Origin: Sphingobium sp052327305
Lineage (GTDB): Bacteria; Pseudomonadota; Alphaproteobacteria; Sphingomonadales; Sphingomonadaceae
Length of the DNA stretch: 64,000 nt
Assembly: GCF_052327305.1 (NCBI RefSeq)
Contig: NZ_CP182486.1
Span: forward strand, 2,604,001-2,668,000
Reading direction: 5' to 3'
Part shown: piece after piece, positions 26,761 to 34,948 of the stretch
Numbering within the stretch: the first letter of the stretch is position 1
How the letters are laid out: the number at the start of each line of letters is the position of its first letter
Position numbers and translations under genes: made by a program
Notes under the pieces: model-generated
Told to the model about the DNA's origin: nothing
Database searches by the model: none
Seen by the model: only the letters and a program-made list of their open reading frames with translations

Positions 26761-27693
26761 ATGCTGAGTCGGACGGCCGAAAGCCTTTACTGGATGGCGC
26801 GCTATATGGAGCGGGCCGAGTCGACCGCGCGCCTGCTGACCATGGGGCAACGCATGGCAATATTGCCAGGCGCTCACCACCGCGACGAATGGCGATCAGT
26901 CATCCGAGTCACGAGTTGCGAAGATCGCTTTCCTTCAGGCGTGCAGGTGCGCGAGATCGACGTCGTCGAGGAGCTTCTGCTCAACATCGACAATCCCTCG
27001 TCCATTCGGGCCTGCCTTGCCAGGGCTCGCGCGAACGCGAAAGCTGTGCGGACCGCGCTGACACAAGACATGTGGGAAGCGATGAACGAGGGCTGGCGCA
27101 AGCTGGACAGCTATGACGTTGCCGAAGCGCGCCAGGATCTACCGTCGATTATCGACTGGGTGAAGACGCGGGCGATGACGTTCCGCGGTGCGACGGAAAG
27201 CGGGCATCTGCGTAACGAGGGCCATGACTTTCTGCGGCTGGGCGGAGCTCTGGAGCGCGCGCAGATGACGCTCCGGCTGCTCGACGTCAAATATTACGTC
27301 CTCCTGCCGGAGCTGGACGTGGTCGGCGGAACGCGTGACCATTATCAATGGACTTCGGTGCTTCACGCCTTATCCGGCAGCCGGGCCTATCATCATGTCT
27401 ATGGCGGCTCTTACTCGCCTTGGCAGATCACAGATTTTCTTATGCTCAACCGGCAGTTCCCCCGGAGTGTGCTTTATTGCTTCGATCAAGTGGCCTATCG
27501 ACTGCAGCGCCTCTCGGACCTGCACCAGAAGGAGGCTGCTTGCGACGCGCGCATCCGTGACATGGTCGGCGGTCTGACTGGAACCACAAGCGGCGAGATT
27601 TTCCGGCGTGGTCTGCATGAAATCGTCCAGCGGACGATCATGGACTCCAATCAGCTTGGCTTCGAGATCGCCGAAGCCTATCATTTCGGCTGA
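26761..27693 (+). CDS. Alpha-E domain protein (DUF403)
   Basis: A 310-residue all-helical protein of the alpha-E family. The start MLSRTAESLYWMARYMERAESTARLL (given only in part) is the typical opening, and SHLRNEGHDFLRLG-like text and YYVLLP follow. Many His and Glu residues are conserved in this family and a metal or catalytic role has been suggested, but no reaction is known. It is 19 bases downstream of the ATP-grasp gene with GGGGGAA as ribosome site. Confidence 0.93.
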   Translation: MLSRTAESLYWMARYMERAESTARLLTMGQRMAILPGAHHRDEWRSVIRVTSCEDRFPSGVQVREIDVVEELLLNIDNPSSIRACLARARANAKAVRTALTQDMWEAMNEGWRKLDSYDVAEARQDLPSIIDWVKTRAMTFRGATESGHLRNEGHDFLRLGGALERAQMTLRLLDVKYYVLLPELDVVGGTRDHYQWTSVLHALSGSRAYHHVYGGSYSPWQITDFLMLNRQFPRSVLYCFDQVAYRLQRLSDLHQKEAACDARIRDMVGGLTGTTSGEIFRRGLHEIVQRTIMDSNQLGFEIAEAYHFG

Positions 27694-27719
27694 GCCGACG
27701 AAGGGGAATCGGACGGACT

Positions 27720-28553
27720 ATGCGGCTCGGTATCCGCCACGAGACACGATATGACTATGAAGGCGGTGCCTCGGGCGCTGTCCTGCGTCTGCGTCTCATG
27801 CCCCGCGCAAGCGAGGGGCAAGGCATCGAGCGCTGGTTCGTCTCCGTAAATGGTGTCGCCGTGACGCGCTGGATCGCGACGAGCTATGGCGATCTGGAGG
27901 CGGTGTGGCGCGGTGATAGCCGCATGGAAGAGATCGTCGTTCTCGCGCAGGGCGTGGTGGAGACGCATGATCGCCATGGGATTTTTCGGGCGCGCGACGA
28001 GGATGTGAATCCGCAGGCCTTCCTGCGTGAGACTCCCCTGACGAAAGCTGATGACGCGATCCGCGCGCTGGCCGATGAGGTGAAGAACCCCGCCGATCCG
28101 GTCGCGGCACTTCATGCCTTATGCGCGCTTGTTCATGATCGCATCGACTATCGCGCCGGCGTCACCACGTCCGACACGACGGCGGCCGAAGCGCTCGCGC
28201 AGGGCAGCGGCGTCTGCCAGGATCAGGCGCATATCTTCGTGGCGGCGGCGCGGAGCATGGGGATTCCCGCTCGCTATGTGACGGGATACCTGCTCGACGA
28301 CGCCCGGGAAGATGAGTCGCATGATCCCCATGGCTGGGCCGAGGCGCTGGTGCCGGGCCTCGGCTGGATCGGCTTCGACTGCACGCTCAAACTCAGTCCC
28401 ACGGATCATCATGTGCGGCTGACCTGCGGCGTCGATGCATTGGACGCCGCCCCCATAAAGGGCGTCGCTCAGATGGGCGGGGAGCACAAGGTCAGCGCTG
28501 ATGTGCAGATCGACCGCGCACCACCGGCTCAAAGCCAATCGCAACAACAGTGA
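27720..28553 (+). CDS. Transglutaminase-like cysteine protease family protein
   Basis: A 277-residue protein with the N-terminal bacterial transglutaminase domain (RLGIRHETRYDYEGGA, WFVSVNGV) and the catalytic core: Cys in GSGVCQDQAHIF, His in DPHGWAEAL and Asp in GFDCTLKLSPTDHH. Members of this family act as peptidases or transferases. It is the third gene of the Anbu operon and its stop overlaps the frame of the next gene. Confidence 0.92.
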   Translation: MRLGIRHETRYDYEGGASGAVLRLRLMPRASEGQGIERWFVSVNGVAVTRWIATSYGDLEAVWRGDSRMEEIVVLAQGVVETHDRHGIFRARDEDVNPQAFLRETPLTKADDAIRALADEVKNPADPVAALHALCALVHDRIDYRAGVTTSDTTAAEALAQGSGVCQDQAHIFVAAARSMGIPARYVTGYLLDDAREDESHDPHGWAEALVPGLGWIGFDCTLKLSPTDHHVRLTCGVDALDAAPIKGVAQMGGEHKVSADVQIDRAPPAQSQSQQQ

Positions 28554-28594
28554 AGACCGGCCAGACCGGCTTCGTCCCGAGCGGAGGGGAGCAG

Positions 28595-29332
28595 ATGACC
28601 TATTGCGTTGCCGTGAGAGTGGATGCCGGACTGGTGATGCTGTCCGACACCCGCACCAACGCGGGCGTCGACAATATTGCGCGTTTCCGCAAAACGTTCA
28701 CTTACGAAAATCCGGGTGAGCGCGCGATCGCGCTTATGACTTCGGGCAATCTCTCGGTGACGCAGGAAGTGAAGACGACACTGTCCCGCGCGATAAAGGA
28801 AAGCGAAGAGAATCCGGAAATCCAGACACTGCTCAATTGCCGCACGATGCACGATGCCGTGATGTTGGTGGGAGACGCCATGCGCAAGGTGAGGACGCGC
28901 ATGCGGCAAGGCATGACATCCGCCGAACCAAGCATGTCCGCCAGCATTCTCGTCGCGGGTCAGCGCAAGGGCGGCAAGCAGCGGCTCTACATGGTCTATT
29001 CGGAAGGGAACTTCATCGAGGCCACGGCCGACACGCCGTTCTTCCAGATTGGCGAGCATAAATATGGCAAGCCGATCCTCGACCGGATCATCCGCCCGGA
29101 GACCAGCCTCAGCGATGCCGCCAAGGCGGTCTGCGTCTCGATGGACTCCACGCTGCGCTCAAACCTTTCGGTCGGTATGCCGCTCGACCTCACCATATTG
29201 CCAAGCGATGCGTGCGCGTTCAGCGTTCGCCGGCGCATTGAGCCGACTGATCCTGAGTTCGCGCGCATCTCCATGCAGTGGGGCATCGTGCTTCAGCAGG
29301 GCTTCGACTCGCTGCCATCCGTCATCGACTAG
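28595..29332 (+). CDS. Anbu (ancestral beta subunit) proteasome-like peptidase
   Basis: A 245-residue Ntn-hydrolase of the proteasome beta/HslV family. The start MTYCVAV places a Thr directly after Met, which would become the N-terminal nucleophile; D17 and K32 (Thr numbered 1) are the other expected active-site residues. The GGAGGGGAGCAG ribosome site right upstream chooses ATG 28595 over a GTG at 28550 that overlaps the previous stop. Anbu assembles into helical or ring-like oligomers in the bacteria studied. No dedicated AAA unfoldase is encoded beside it, in contrast to hslV-hslU. Confidence 0.93.
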   Translation: MTYCVAVRVDAGLVMLSDTRTNAGVDNIARFRKTFTYENPGERAIALMTSGNLSVTQEVKTTLSRAIKESEENPEIQTLLNCRTMHDAVMLVGDAMRKVRTRMRQGMTSAEPSMSASILVAGQRKGGKQRLYMVYSEGNFIEATADTPFFQIGEHKYGKPILDRIIRPETSLSDAAKAVCVSMDSTLRSNLSVGMPLDLTILPSDACAFSVRRRIEPTDPEFARISMQWGIVLQQGFDSLPSVID

Positions 29333-29436
29333 AATTGAGCCGAAAGGTGCGGGGGCGATCCCTCGCATCGCCGCTTGCCTCGAGCGATACGCATCCTATG
29401 TGGTGCGGTAACAGATTCACTGAAAGTATCGTCTCC

Positions 29437-30399
29437 ATGACTGCCACTCACAGCGCGCGCATGATCATCCTCGGTTCAGGCCCTGCCGGCCTTTCCGCCG
29501 CTATTTATGCGGCGCGCGCCGGCATGGCGCCGATCGTGGTGCAGGGCATCCAGCCGGGCGGTCAGCTCACCATCACCACGGACGTGGAAAATTATCCCGG
29601 CTTTCGTGACGTGATCCAGGGGCCATGGCTGATGGAGCAGATGCAGGCGCAGGCCGAGCATGTCGGTGCGCAGATGATGTACGATCAGATCGTCGAGGTC
29701 GATCTCTCGCAGCGCCCCTTCCGCCTGATCGGCGACGGCGGCACCGTCTATTCGGGCGACACGCTGGTGATCGCGACCGGGGCGCAGGCGAAGTGGCTCG
29801 GGCTGGAAAGCGAAATGCTGCTTCAGGGCAAAGGCGTCTCTGCCTGCGCGACTTGCGATGGTTTCTTCTATCGCGGCAAGAAGGTTGTCGTCATCGGCGG
29901 CGGCAATACCGCGGTGGAGGAAGCGCTCTACCTCACCAATCACAGCCACGATGTGACGCTCATCCATCGACGGGACAGCTTGCGCGCGGAGAGGATCCTG
30001 CAGGATCGGCTCTTCGCGCATCCGCGCATCAAGGTGCTGTGGAACAAGGGCGTCAAGCGCTTCGTGGGCGGTGGAAACCCTGAGGGTCTGGTCGGCGTCG
30101 ACCTGATCGATACGGTGACGGGCGAAGAGAGCCACGAACCGGCGGATGGCGGTTTCGTCGCGATCGGCCACAAGCCCGCGACCGAATTGTTCGAGGGCAT
30201 TCTGCCGCTCGACGAGGGCTATGTCGTCGTCGAGAAGGGGACGACGCACACCAGCATTCCCGGCGTTTTCGCGGCGGGTGACGTGACCGACAAGATCTAT
30301 CGTCAGGCCGTGACCGCCGCGGGCATGGGCTGCATGGCGGCGCTCGATGCCGAGCGGTTTCTTGCCGAGGCGGATTTCGAGGCGCGCGTCGACGCCTGA
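29437..30399 (+). CDS. trxB: Thioredoxin-disulfide reductase
   Basis: A 320-residue FAD/NADPH enzyme that keeps thioredoxin reduced. FAD motif ILGSGPAGLSAAIYAARAG at residue 10, redox pair in CATCDGFFY near residue 144, NADPH motif VVIGGGNTAVEEAL, and the late FAAGDVTDKIYRQAVTAAG. The ATG at 29437 gives the normal family start; a longer frame covers the end of the Anbu gene. It is 104 bases after that operon and probably has its own promoter. Confidence 0.95.
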   Translation: MTATHSARMIILGSGPAGLSAAIYAARAGMAPIVVQGIQPGGQLTITTDVENYPGFRDVIQGPWLMEQMQAQAEHVGAQMMYDQIVEVDLSQRPFRLIGDGGTVYSGDTLVIATGAQAKWLGLESEMLLQGKGVSACATCDGFFYRGKKVVVIGGGNTAVEEALYLTNHSHDVTLIHRRDSLRAERILQDRLFAHPRIKVLWNKGVKRFVGGGNPEGLVGVDLIDTVTGEESHEPADGGFVAIGHKPATELFEGILPLDEGYVVVEKGTTHTSIPGVFAAGDVTDKIYRQAVTAAGMGCMAALDAERFLAEADFEARVDA

Positions 30400-30414
30400 C
30401 GGTGTGGGTGGGGC

Positions 30415-30702
30415 TCAGGCCCGCGTCTTGGCGCGCAGATAAGTCAGCAGACTTCCGAACGTCTCGAAGATTTCCGCATCGATCTCGTCATCCTCGATAA
30501 GGATGCCGAGTCGATCCTCCAGATCGGTAAGGAGCGTGGCAACGGCCATTGAGTCGAGTTCGGGAAGTGCACCGAAGAGTGCCGTGTCCGGGCCGAACGC
30601 GCTGACCTGCGCACGATCGACGCCGAGAACCTCGATGAGGCTCTCGCGAAGAGCTGTTTCGGCGTTGGCGGAACTCTGGATTGGCTTTTCGCCGGTCTGC
30701 AC
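30415..30702 (-). CDS. Acyl carrier protein of the exosortase A locus
   Basis: A 95-residue acyl carrier protein. The phosphopantetheine attachment Ser is S51 in PELDSMAVATL, followed by the helix LLTDLEDRLGILIEDDEI. It is divergent from the AMP-ligase, the usual partner in XrtA-associated loci, which suggests the ligase loads an acyl group on it. The spacing of 159 bases between the two starts holds both promoters. Confidence 0.88.
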   Translation of the reverse strand: MQTGEKPIQSSANAETALRESLIEVLGVDRAQVSAFGPDTALFGALPELDSMAVATLLTDLEDRLGILIEDDEIDAEIFETFGSLLTYLRAKTRA

Positions 30703-30861
30703 GGCTCACCTCGCTTACGAGATCATATAAGTTTGCCGAGCGTTCGGCTGGCGCTCCTCTAGGGCGGCGAGGGGGCGAGGGGAAGCGCTTTCCCACGGGA
30801 GATGCGTGTGCATCGATCTCCGTTCTACTTGCATCGGCCGTCCGGGTGATAAGACGGCAAG

Positions 30862-32382
30862 GTGATTCTGCCACTCGATCATTTGCCTGGCCTTGGCCAT
30901 CCTGATGCGCCCGCGCTGCTGCTGCGAGACCGGACCGTGACATTCGCGGAGCTGGAGGCGATGACCGGGCGCCTGGCAAGGTGGCTTAGTGCGCGCGATC
31001 TGCCAGAAGGGAGCCGCATCGCCGCGTGGTTGCCCAAGGGGCTGGTCGCTGCCGTCCTGCCGCTGAGCGTGGCGCGGGCGGGGCATGTCTATGTGCCGAT
31101 CAATCCGCTGCTGAAGCCGGGGCAGGTCCGGCATATCGTTTCTGACGCGGAGGCGGCGATGCTGATTTCGCAGCCTGCCCGGCTCGCTGGGCTGGGGCAA
31201 GCGGACCTGCTGCACGATTGGGAGGCGCACGAGGACGGGGCGATCCTGGCGATACTCGACGACAAAGAGGCGGCTCGCGCGGAACCTTCGGAAGGGTCGC
31301 CCGATGCGCTTTGCGAAATCCTCTACACGTCCGGTTCCACGGGCCGGCCCAAGGGCGTGATGCTCTCCCACGCGAACCTCATGATCGGGGCGCGATCCGT
31401 GGCGACATATCTCGACCTGAAACGGGACGACCGCACGCTAGCTGTGCTGCCGCTGAGCTTCGATTACGGCCAGAACCAGCTTTTTTCGACCTGGTGGGCT
31501 GGCGCAGCGGTCGCGCCGATGGACTATCTCACCCCGCGCGATGTGGTGAAGGCATGTTTGCGATGGGACATCACGACGCTGGCGGGTGTGCCGCCGCTAT
31601 GGGTGCAACTGGTGGAGGCGCAATGGCCTGGTGAGGCAACCACGGCGCTGCGGCGCATAACCAATAGCGGGGGAGCACTCAGCCGTAAGTTGGTCGCCCG
31701 GCTCCGGGAGACATTTCCGGATGTGGACATCTACGCCATGTACGGCCTGACCGAGGCATTTCGATCGACCTATCTGCCGCCCGCTTTGCTCGACGATCAT
31801 CCCACAAGCATGGGACGGGCGATCCCCGATGCGGAAATCCTCGTCGTGCGGCCAGACGGGAGCAATACGGCGGATGGAGAGGCTGGCGAACTCGTCCACT
31901 GCGGGCCGCTGGTGGCGAGGGGATATTGGCGGGATGAAGAACGCACAGCCGGGCGGTTTCGTCCCGCGCCGCTCGCATCGACCTCTGGCGGCATTGCGGT
32001 CTGGTCGGGCGATACCGTGGTTCGGGACGCCGATGGCCTGCTCTATTTCGTAGGGCGGGACGACGCGATGATCAAAAGCGCAGGGAACCGCGTTAGCCCC
32101 ACGGAGATCGAGGAAGCGGCGCTCGCCGTTCCGGATGTTGCCGAAGCAATGGCCTTTGGCCGGGAAGACGAACGGCTGGGACAGTCGATTATCCTCGCCC
32201 TCCGCCCGAATATGTCCGCCGGAGCCGATCTGGAGCAAAAAGTTGCGGCCGCGCTGAAGGAGGCGCTCCCCACCTTCATGCAGCCAGCCGAGATCCGGAT
32301 CATGGACCACTTCCCCCGCAACGCGAACGGCAAGCTCGACCGGGCGGCGATCATCCGCGAGACAGTGGAGACCCAGCCATGA
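30862..32382 (+). CDS. Acyl-CoA ligase (AMP-forming), exosortase A-associated
   Basis: A 506-residue adenylating enzyme. P-loop YTSGSTGRPKGVMLSH near residue 155, YAMYGLTEAFRSTYL near 293, GDTVVRDADGLLYFVGRDD and the catalytic Lys in PRNANGKLDRAAI are the family's core motifs. It begins with GTG and overlaps the decarboxylase by four bases. Together with the divergent carrier protein it resembles the small-molecule activation step found in XrtA/PEP-CTERM loci (TIGR03098 type). Confidence 0.9.
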   Translation: MILPLDHLPGLGHPDAPALLLRDRTVTFAELEAMTGRLARWLSARDLPEGSRIAAWLPKGLVAAVLPLSVARAGHVYVPINPLLKPGQVRHIVSDAEAAMLISQPARLAGLGQADLLHDWEAHEDGAILAILDDKEAARAEPSEGSPDALCEILYTSGSTGRPKGVMLSHANLMIGARSVATYLDLKRDDRTLAVLPLSFDYGQNQLFSTWWAGAAVAPMDYLTPRDVVKACLRWDITTLAGVPPLWVQLVEAQWPGEATTALRRITNSGGALSRKLVARLRETFPDVDIYAMYGLTEAFRSTYLPPALLDDHPTSMGRAIPDAEILVVRPDGSNTADGEAGELVHCGPLVARGYWRDEERTAGRFRPAPLASTSGGIAVWSGDTVVRDADGLLYFVGRDDAMIKSAGNRVSPTEIEEAALAVPDVAEAMAFGREDERLGQSIILALRPNMSAGADLEQKVAAALKEALPTFMQPAEIRIMDHFPRNANGKLDRAAIIRETVETQP

Positions 32383-33644
32383 CCACGGATGGGATCAAAG
32401 CGAAACCGATGGGCCCCATCCCTCCGGGCTTTGCGAGCGAGGAAGGGATGCTGCTGATCGGCGGCGTTGGCGTGGGCGCACTTGCGCATGAGGCCGGGGG
32501 AACGCCGTTCTTCGCCTATGATGCCGGACTGATCGACGCCCGGCTGGCCGCCCTGCGTGCGGCTATGCCGGATGCGCTGGACATCCACTATGCGATCAAG
32601 GCGAACCCCTTCGCGCCGTTGCTGGCACATATGGCCGGGCGTGTGGATGGCTTCGACATTGCGTCAGGCGGCGAAATGGAGATGGCGCTGGCCGCAGGGA
32701 TGGCCGCGGACAGGATCAGTTTCGCGGGGCCGGGCAAACGCGACGCCGAACTTGAAGGCGCAATCAGGGCTGCCGTCACGCTCAATGTGGAAAGCGAAGG
32801 CGAGGCGGAGCGGGCGCTGGCAATTGCAAATCGCCTTGGCAAGGCGCCGAGGCTGGCGGTGCGCGTCAATCCGGACTTCGATCTCAAGGGTTCCGGCATG
32901 CACATGGGCGGGCGGGCCAGTCCATTTGGCGTGGATGCGGACAGGGCAGCGCCGCTCGCCAGCCGGCTGATCGACGCCGGTGCGATCTGGCGGGGCTGGC
33001 ATATTTTTGCGGGCAGTCAGGCGCTGGACAGTGAAGCAATCATCGCTGCGCAGGATGCCACGGTGGCGCTGGCCGAACGACTGACGGAGGCCGTCGGCGC
33101 ATCGCCGCCGCTCGTCAATCTGGGCGGCGGGCTGGGTGTCCCCTATTTTCCGGGGGACGAACCGGTCGATCTTCCCAATATCGGTGCTGCACTGGCGGAG
33201 CGGCTGGAGCGGCGTTCGGCATCCCTCAAGGACTGCCGCTTCGCGATAGAGCTTGGGCGCTATCTCGTCGCGGAAGCAGGAGTCTATCTCACTCGTCTCG
33301 TTGATGTGAAGCAGAGCCGCGGGGAGCGGTTTGCGATCGTGGACGGCGGCTTGCATCATCAGCTTGCGGCATCCGGGAATTTTGGAACGGTGGTGCGCCG
33401 TAACTATCCTCTCGCGATCGCCAACCGTATCGGCGAGCCCCTCTCGCCCGAGCCTGTGACGATCGTCGGTTGCCTTTGCACCCCGCTCGATCGTCTGGGC
33501 GACAGGCTGGCTCTGCCGGAGGTCGCAGTGGGCGATCTCGTCGCCATTTTTCTGGCGGGCGCCTATGGGGCCTCAGCGAGCCCGGAGCGATTTTTGGGCC
33601 ATGAGCAAGCTCCGGAACTCCTTGTGCGTATGGACGAAGCGTGA
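32379..33644 (+). CDS. PLP-dependent decarboxylase, exosortase A system-associated
   Basis: A 421-residue fold-III PLP decarboxylase related to diaminopimelate and ornithine decarboxylases. The PLP Lys is in DIHYAIKANPFAPLL near residue 73; GFDIASGGEMEMAL, HIFAGSQ-like text, NLGGGLGVPYF and VGCLCTPLDRLGD follow, and the last supplies the Cys of the active site. It overlaps the ligase and ends 105 bases before the ATPase gene. Its substrate is unknown; the ligase and carrier protein suggest a carrier-bound product. Confidence 0.9.
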   Translation: MTTDGIKAKPMGPIPPGFASEEGMLLIGGVGVGALAHEAGGTPFFAYDAGLIDARLAALRAAMPDALDIHYAIKANPFAPLLAHMAGRVDGFDIASGGEMEMALAAGMAADRISFAGPGKRDAELEGAIRAAVTLNVESEGEAERALAIANRLGKAPRLAVRVNPDFDLKGSGMHMGGRASPFGVDADRAAPLASRLIDAGAIWRGWHIFAGSQALDSEAIIAAQDATVALAERLTEAVGASPPLVNLGGGLGVPYFPGDEPVDLPNIGAALAERLERRSASLKDCRFAIELGRYLVAEAGVYLTRLVDVKQSRGERFAIVDGGLHHQLAASGNFGTVVRRNYPLAIANRIGEPLSPEPVTIVGCLCTPLDRLGDRLALPEVAVGDLVAIFLAGAYGASASPERFLGHEQAPELLVRMDEA

Positions 33645-33749
33645 TGGCGTCCACGGCGCGTATCGGCTCCTGTCGGTTGGACAAGCCGGACCTGTCTGAT
33701 AGCGTTCGCGCCGTCGTCGCCTGTCACCGGTCCCGGAGACCCGACCAGA

Positions 33750-34865
33750 ATGTATGATCGATACTATAATTTTGCTGGTCGGCCCTTTCAGCTCACGCCG
33801 GACCCGCGTTTCTATTTTGAGAGCCTCACGCATCGCAAGGCGATGTCCTATCTCGGCTATGGTCTGGCCCAAGGCGAGGGCTTCATTATCGTCACGGGAG
33901 ATGTGGGCGCGGGAAAGACGACGCTGGTCGGCCACCTCATGGCGACAATCGATCCGCAGCGCCTTACGGCCGTCAAGGTTGTCCCAACACAGGTGGACGG
34001 AGAGAATATGCTGCGCCTTACCGCGCAGTCGCTTGGCATAGTGACGGACCAAGCCGAGAAGGCGCATCTACTAAGCCGCATCGAAGCTTTTCTCCATCAG
34101 CAAGCGCGGGCAGGGCGCCGCACGCTTCTCATTGTCGATGAAGCTCAGAGTCTAGGTCATGAAGCGCTGGAAGAGCTGCGGGTGCTCAGTAATTTCCATC
34201 TCGGGGGGCAGGCGCTGCTGCAGATTTTTCTGCTCGGCCAGCCCGAGTTCCGGGACACGATTGCCGGGGTCGAAGGGCTCGAGCAAATCCGCCAGCGGGT
34301 CATCGCCACCCATCATCTCGACCCGATGCGGGAGGATGAAGTCGGAGCCTATATCGAGCATCGGCTGAAGGTCGTAGGCTGGACAGGAAACCCACGCTTT
34401 ACGCCGGGTGCATATGCGCTGCTCGCGCGATCGAGCGGCGGGTTGCCGAGGCGACTCAATGCGCTGGTGAGCCGCGTGCTCCTGCTTGGCGCTATCGACC
34501 ATCTTGAGCTCATCGACGAGCGCCTTGTGGAGACGGTGATCGCCGATCCAGGCAGCGATGGGCCAGATGCAAGATCGGGGAACATCATAGCGACCGTTCA
34601 GGACAATTTACCGGATGGAGAAGCCGCGATCGCGGAGGTGCGAGCCGTGCGACACGATGTGCAGGCGCTCAACGGGACGAATGGCGAGCAGGAAGGCAAC
34701 GCGCGGGATATGGCTCCGGTGCTTGCGCGCATCGAAGCGCGCCTGGCGCGGGTCGAGGCGCGCATTGAGGAGCAGGACGAGGTGCTTCGCCGGGTTCTCG
34801 CTCGTCTGGTCGAATGGGCGGAGCGGGACGATGGCCAGGGGCCATTGCCCAACCGCGCTGCCTGA
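33750..34865 (+). CDS. XrtA/PEP-CTERM locus ATPase (ExeA-like AAA)
   Basis: A 371-residue ATPase of the putative secretion ATPase family of exosortase loci (TIGR03015 type). Start MYDRYYNFAGRPFQLTPDPRF (in part) is typical; Walker A is GDVGAGKTTL near residue 50 and Walker B LLIVDEAQSLG near 128, with LPRRLNALVSRVLLLG later. Residues 300-360 form a charged coiled-coil rich in Arg and Glu (RIEARLARVEARIEEQDEV). It probably works in export or assembly of surface polymer. Confidence 0.9.
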   Translation: MYDRYYNFAGRPFQLTPDPRFYFESLTHRKAMSYLGYGLAQGEGFIIVTGDVGAGKTTLVGHLMATIDPQRLTAVKVVPTQVDGENMLRLTAQSLGIVTDQAEKAHLLSRIEAFLHQQARAGRRTLLIVDEAQSLGHEALEELRVLSNFHLGGQALLQIFLLGQPEFRDTIAGVEGLEQIRQRVIATHHLDPMREDEVGAYIEHRLKVVGWTGNPRFTPGAYALLARSSGGLPRRLNALVSRVLLLGAIDHLELIDERLVETVIADPGSDGPDARSGNIIATVQDNLPDGEAAIAEVRAVRHDVQALNGTNGEQEGNARDMAPVLARIEARLARVEARIEEQDEVLRRVLARLVEWAERDDGQGPLPNRAA

Positions 34866-34948
34866 GACGCGGCACCCTTACGGTTCGCCTACACCGGCGA
34901 GCGGAAAGCAGGCTGACCATCGCCTCGTGATCGACTAGGGCTTTTGTC

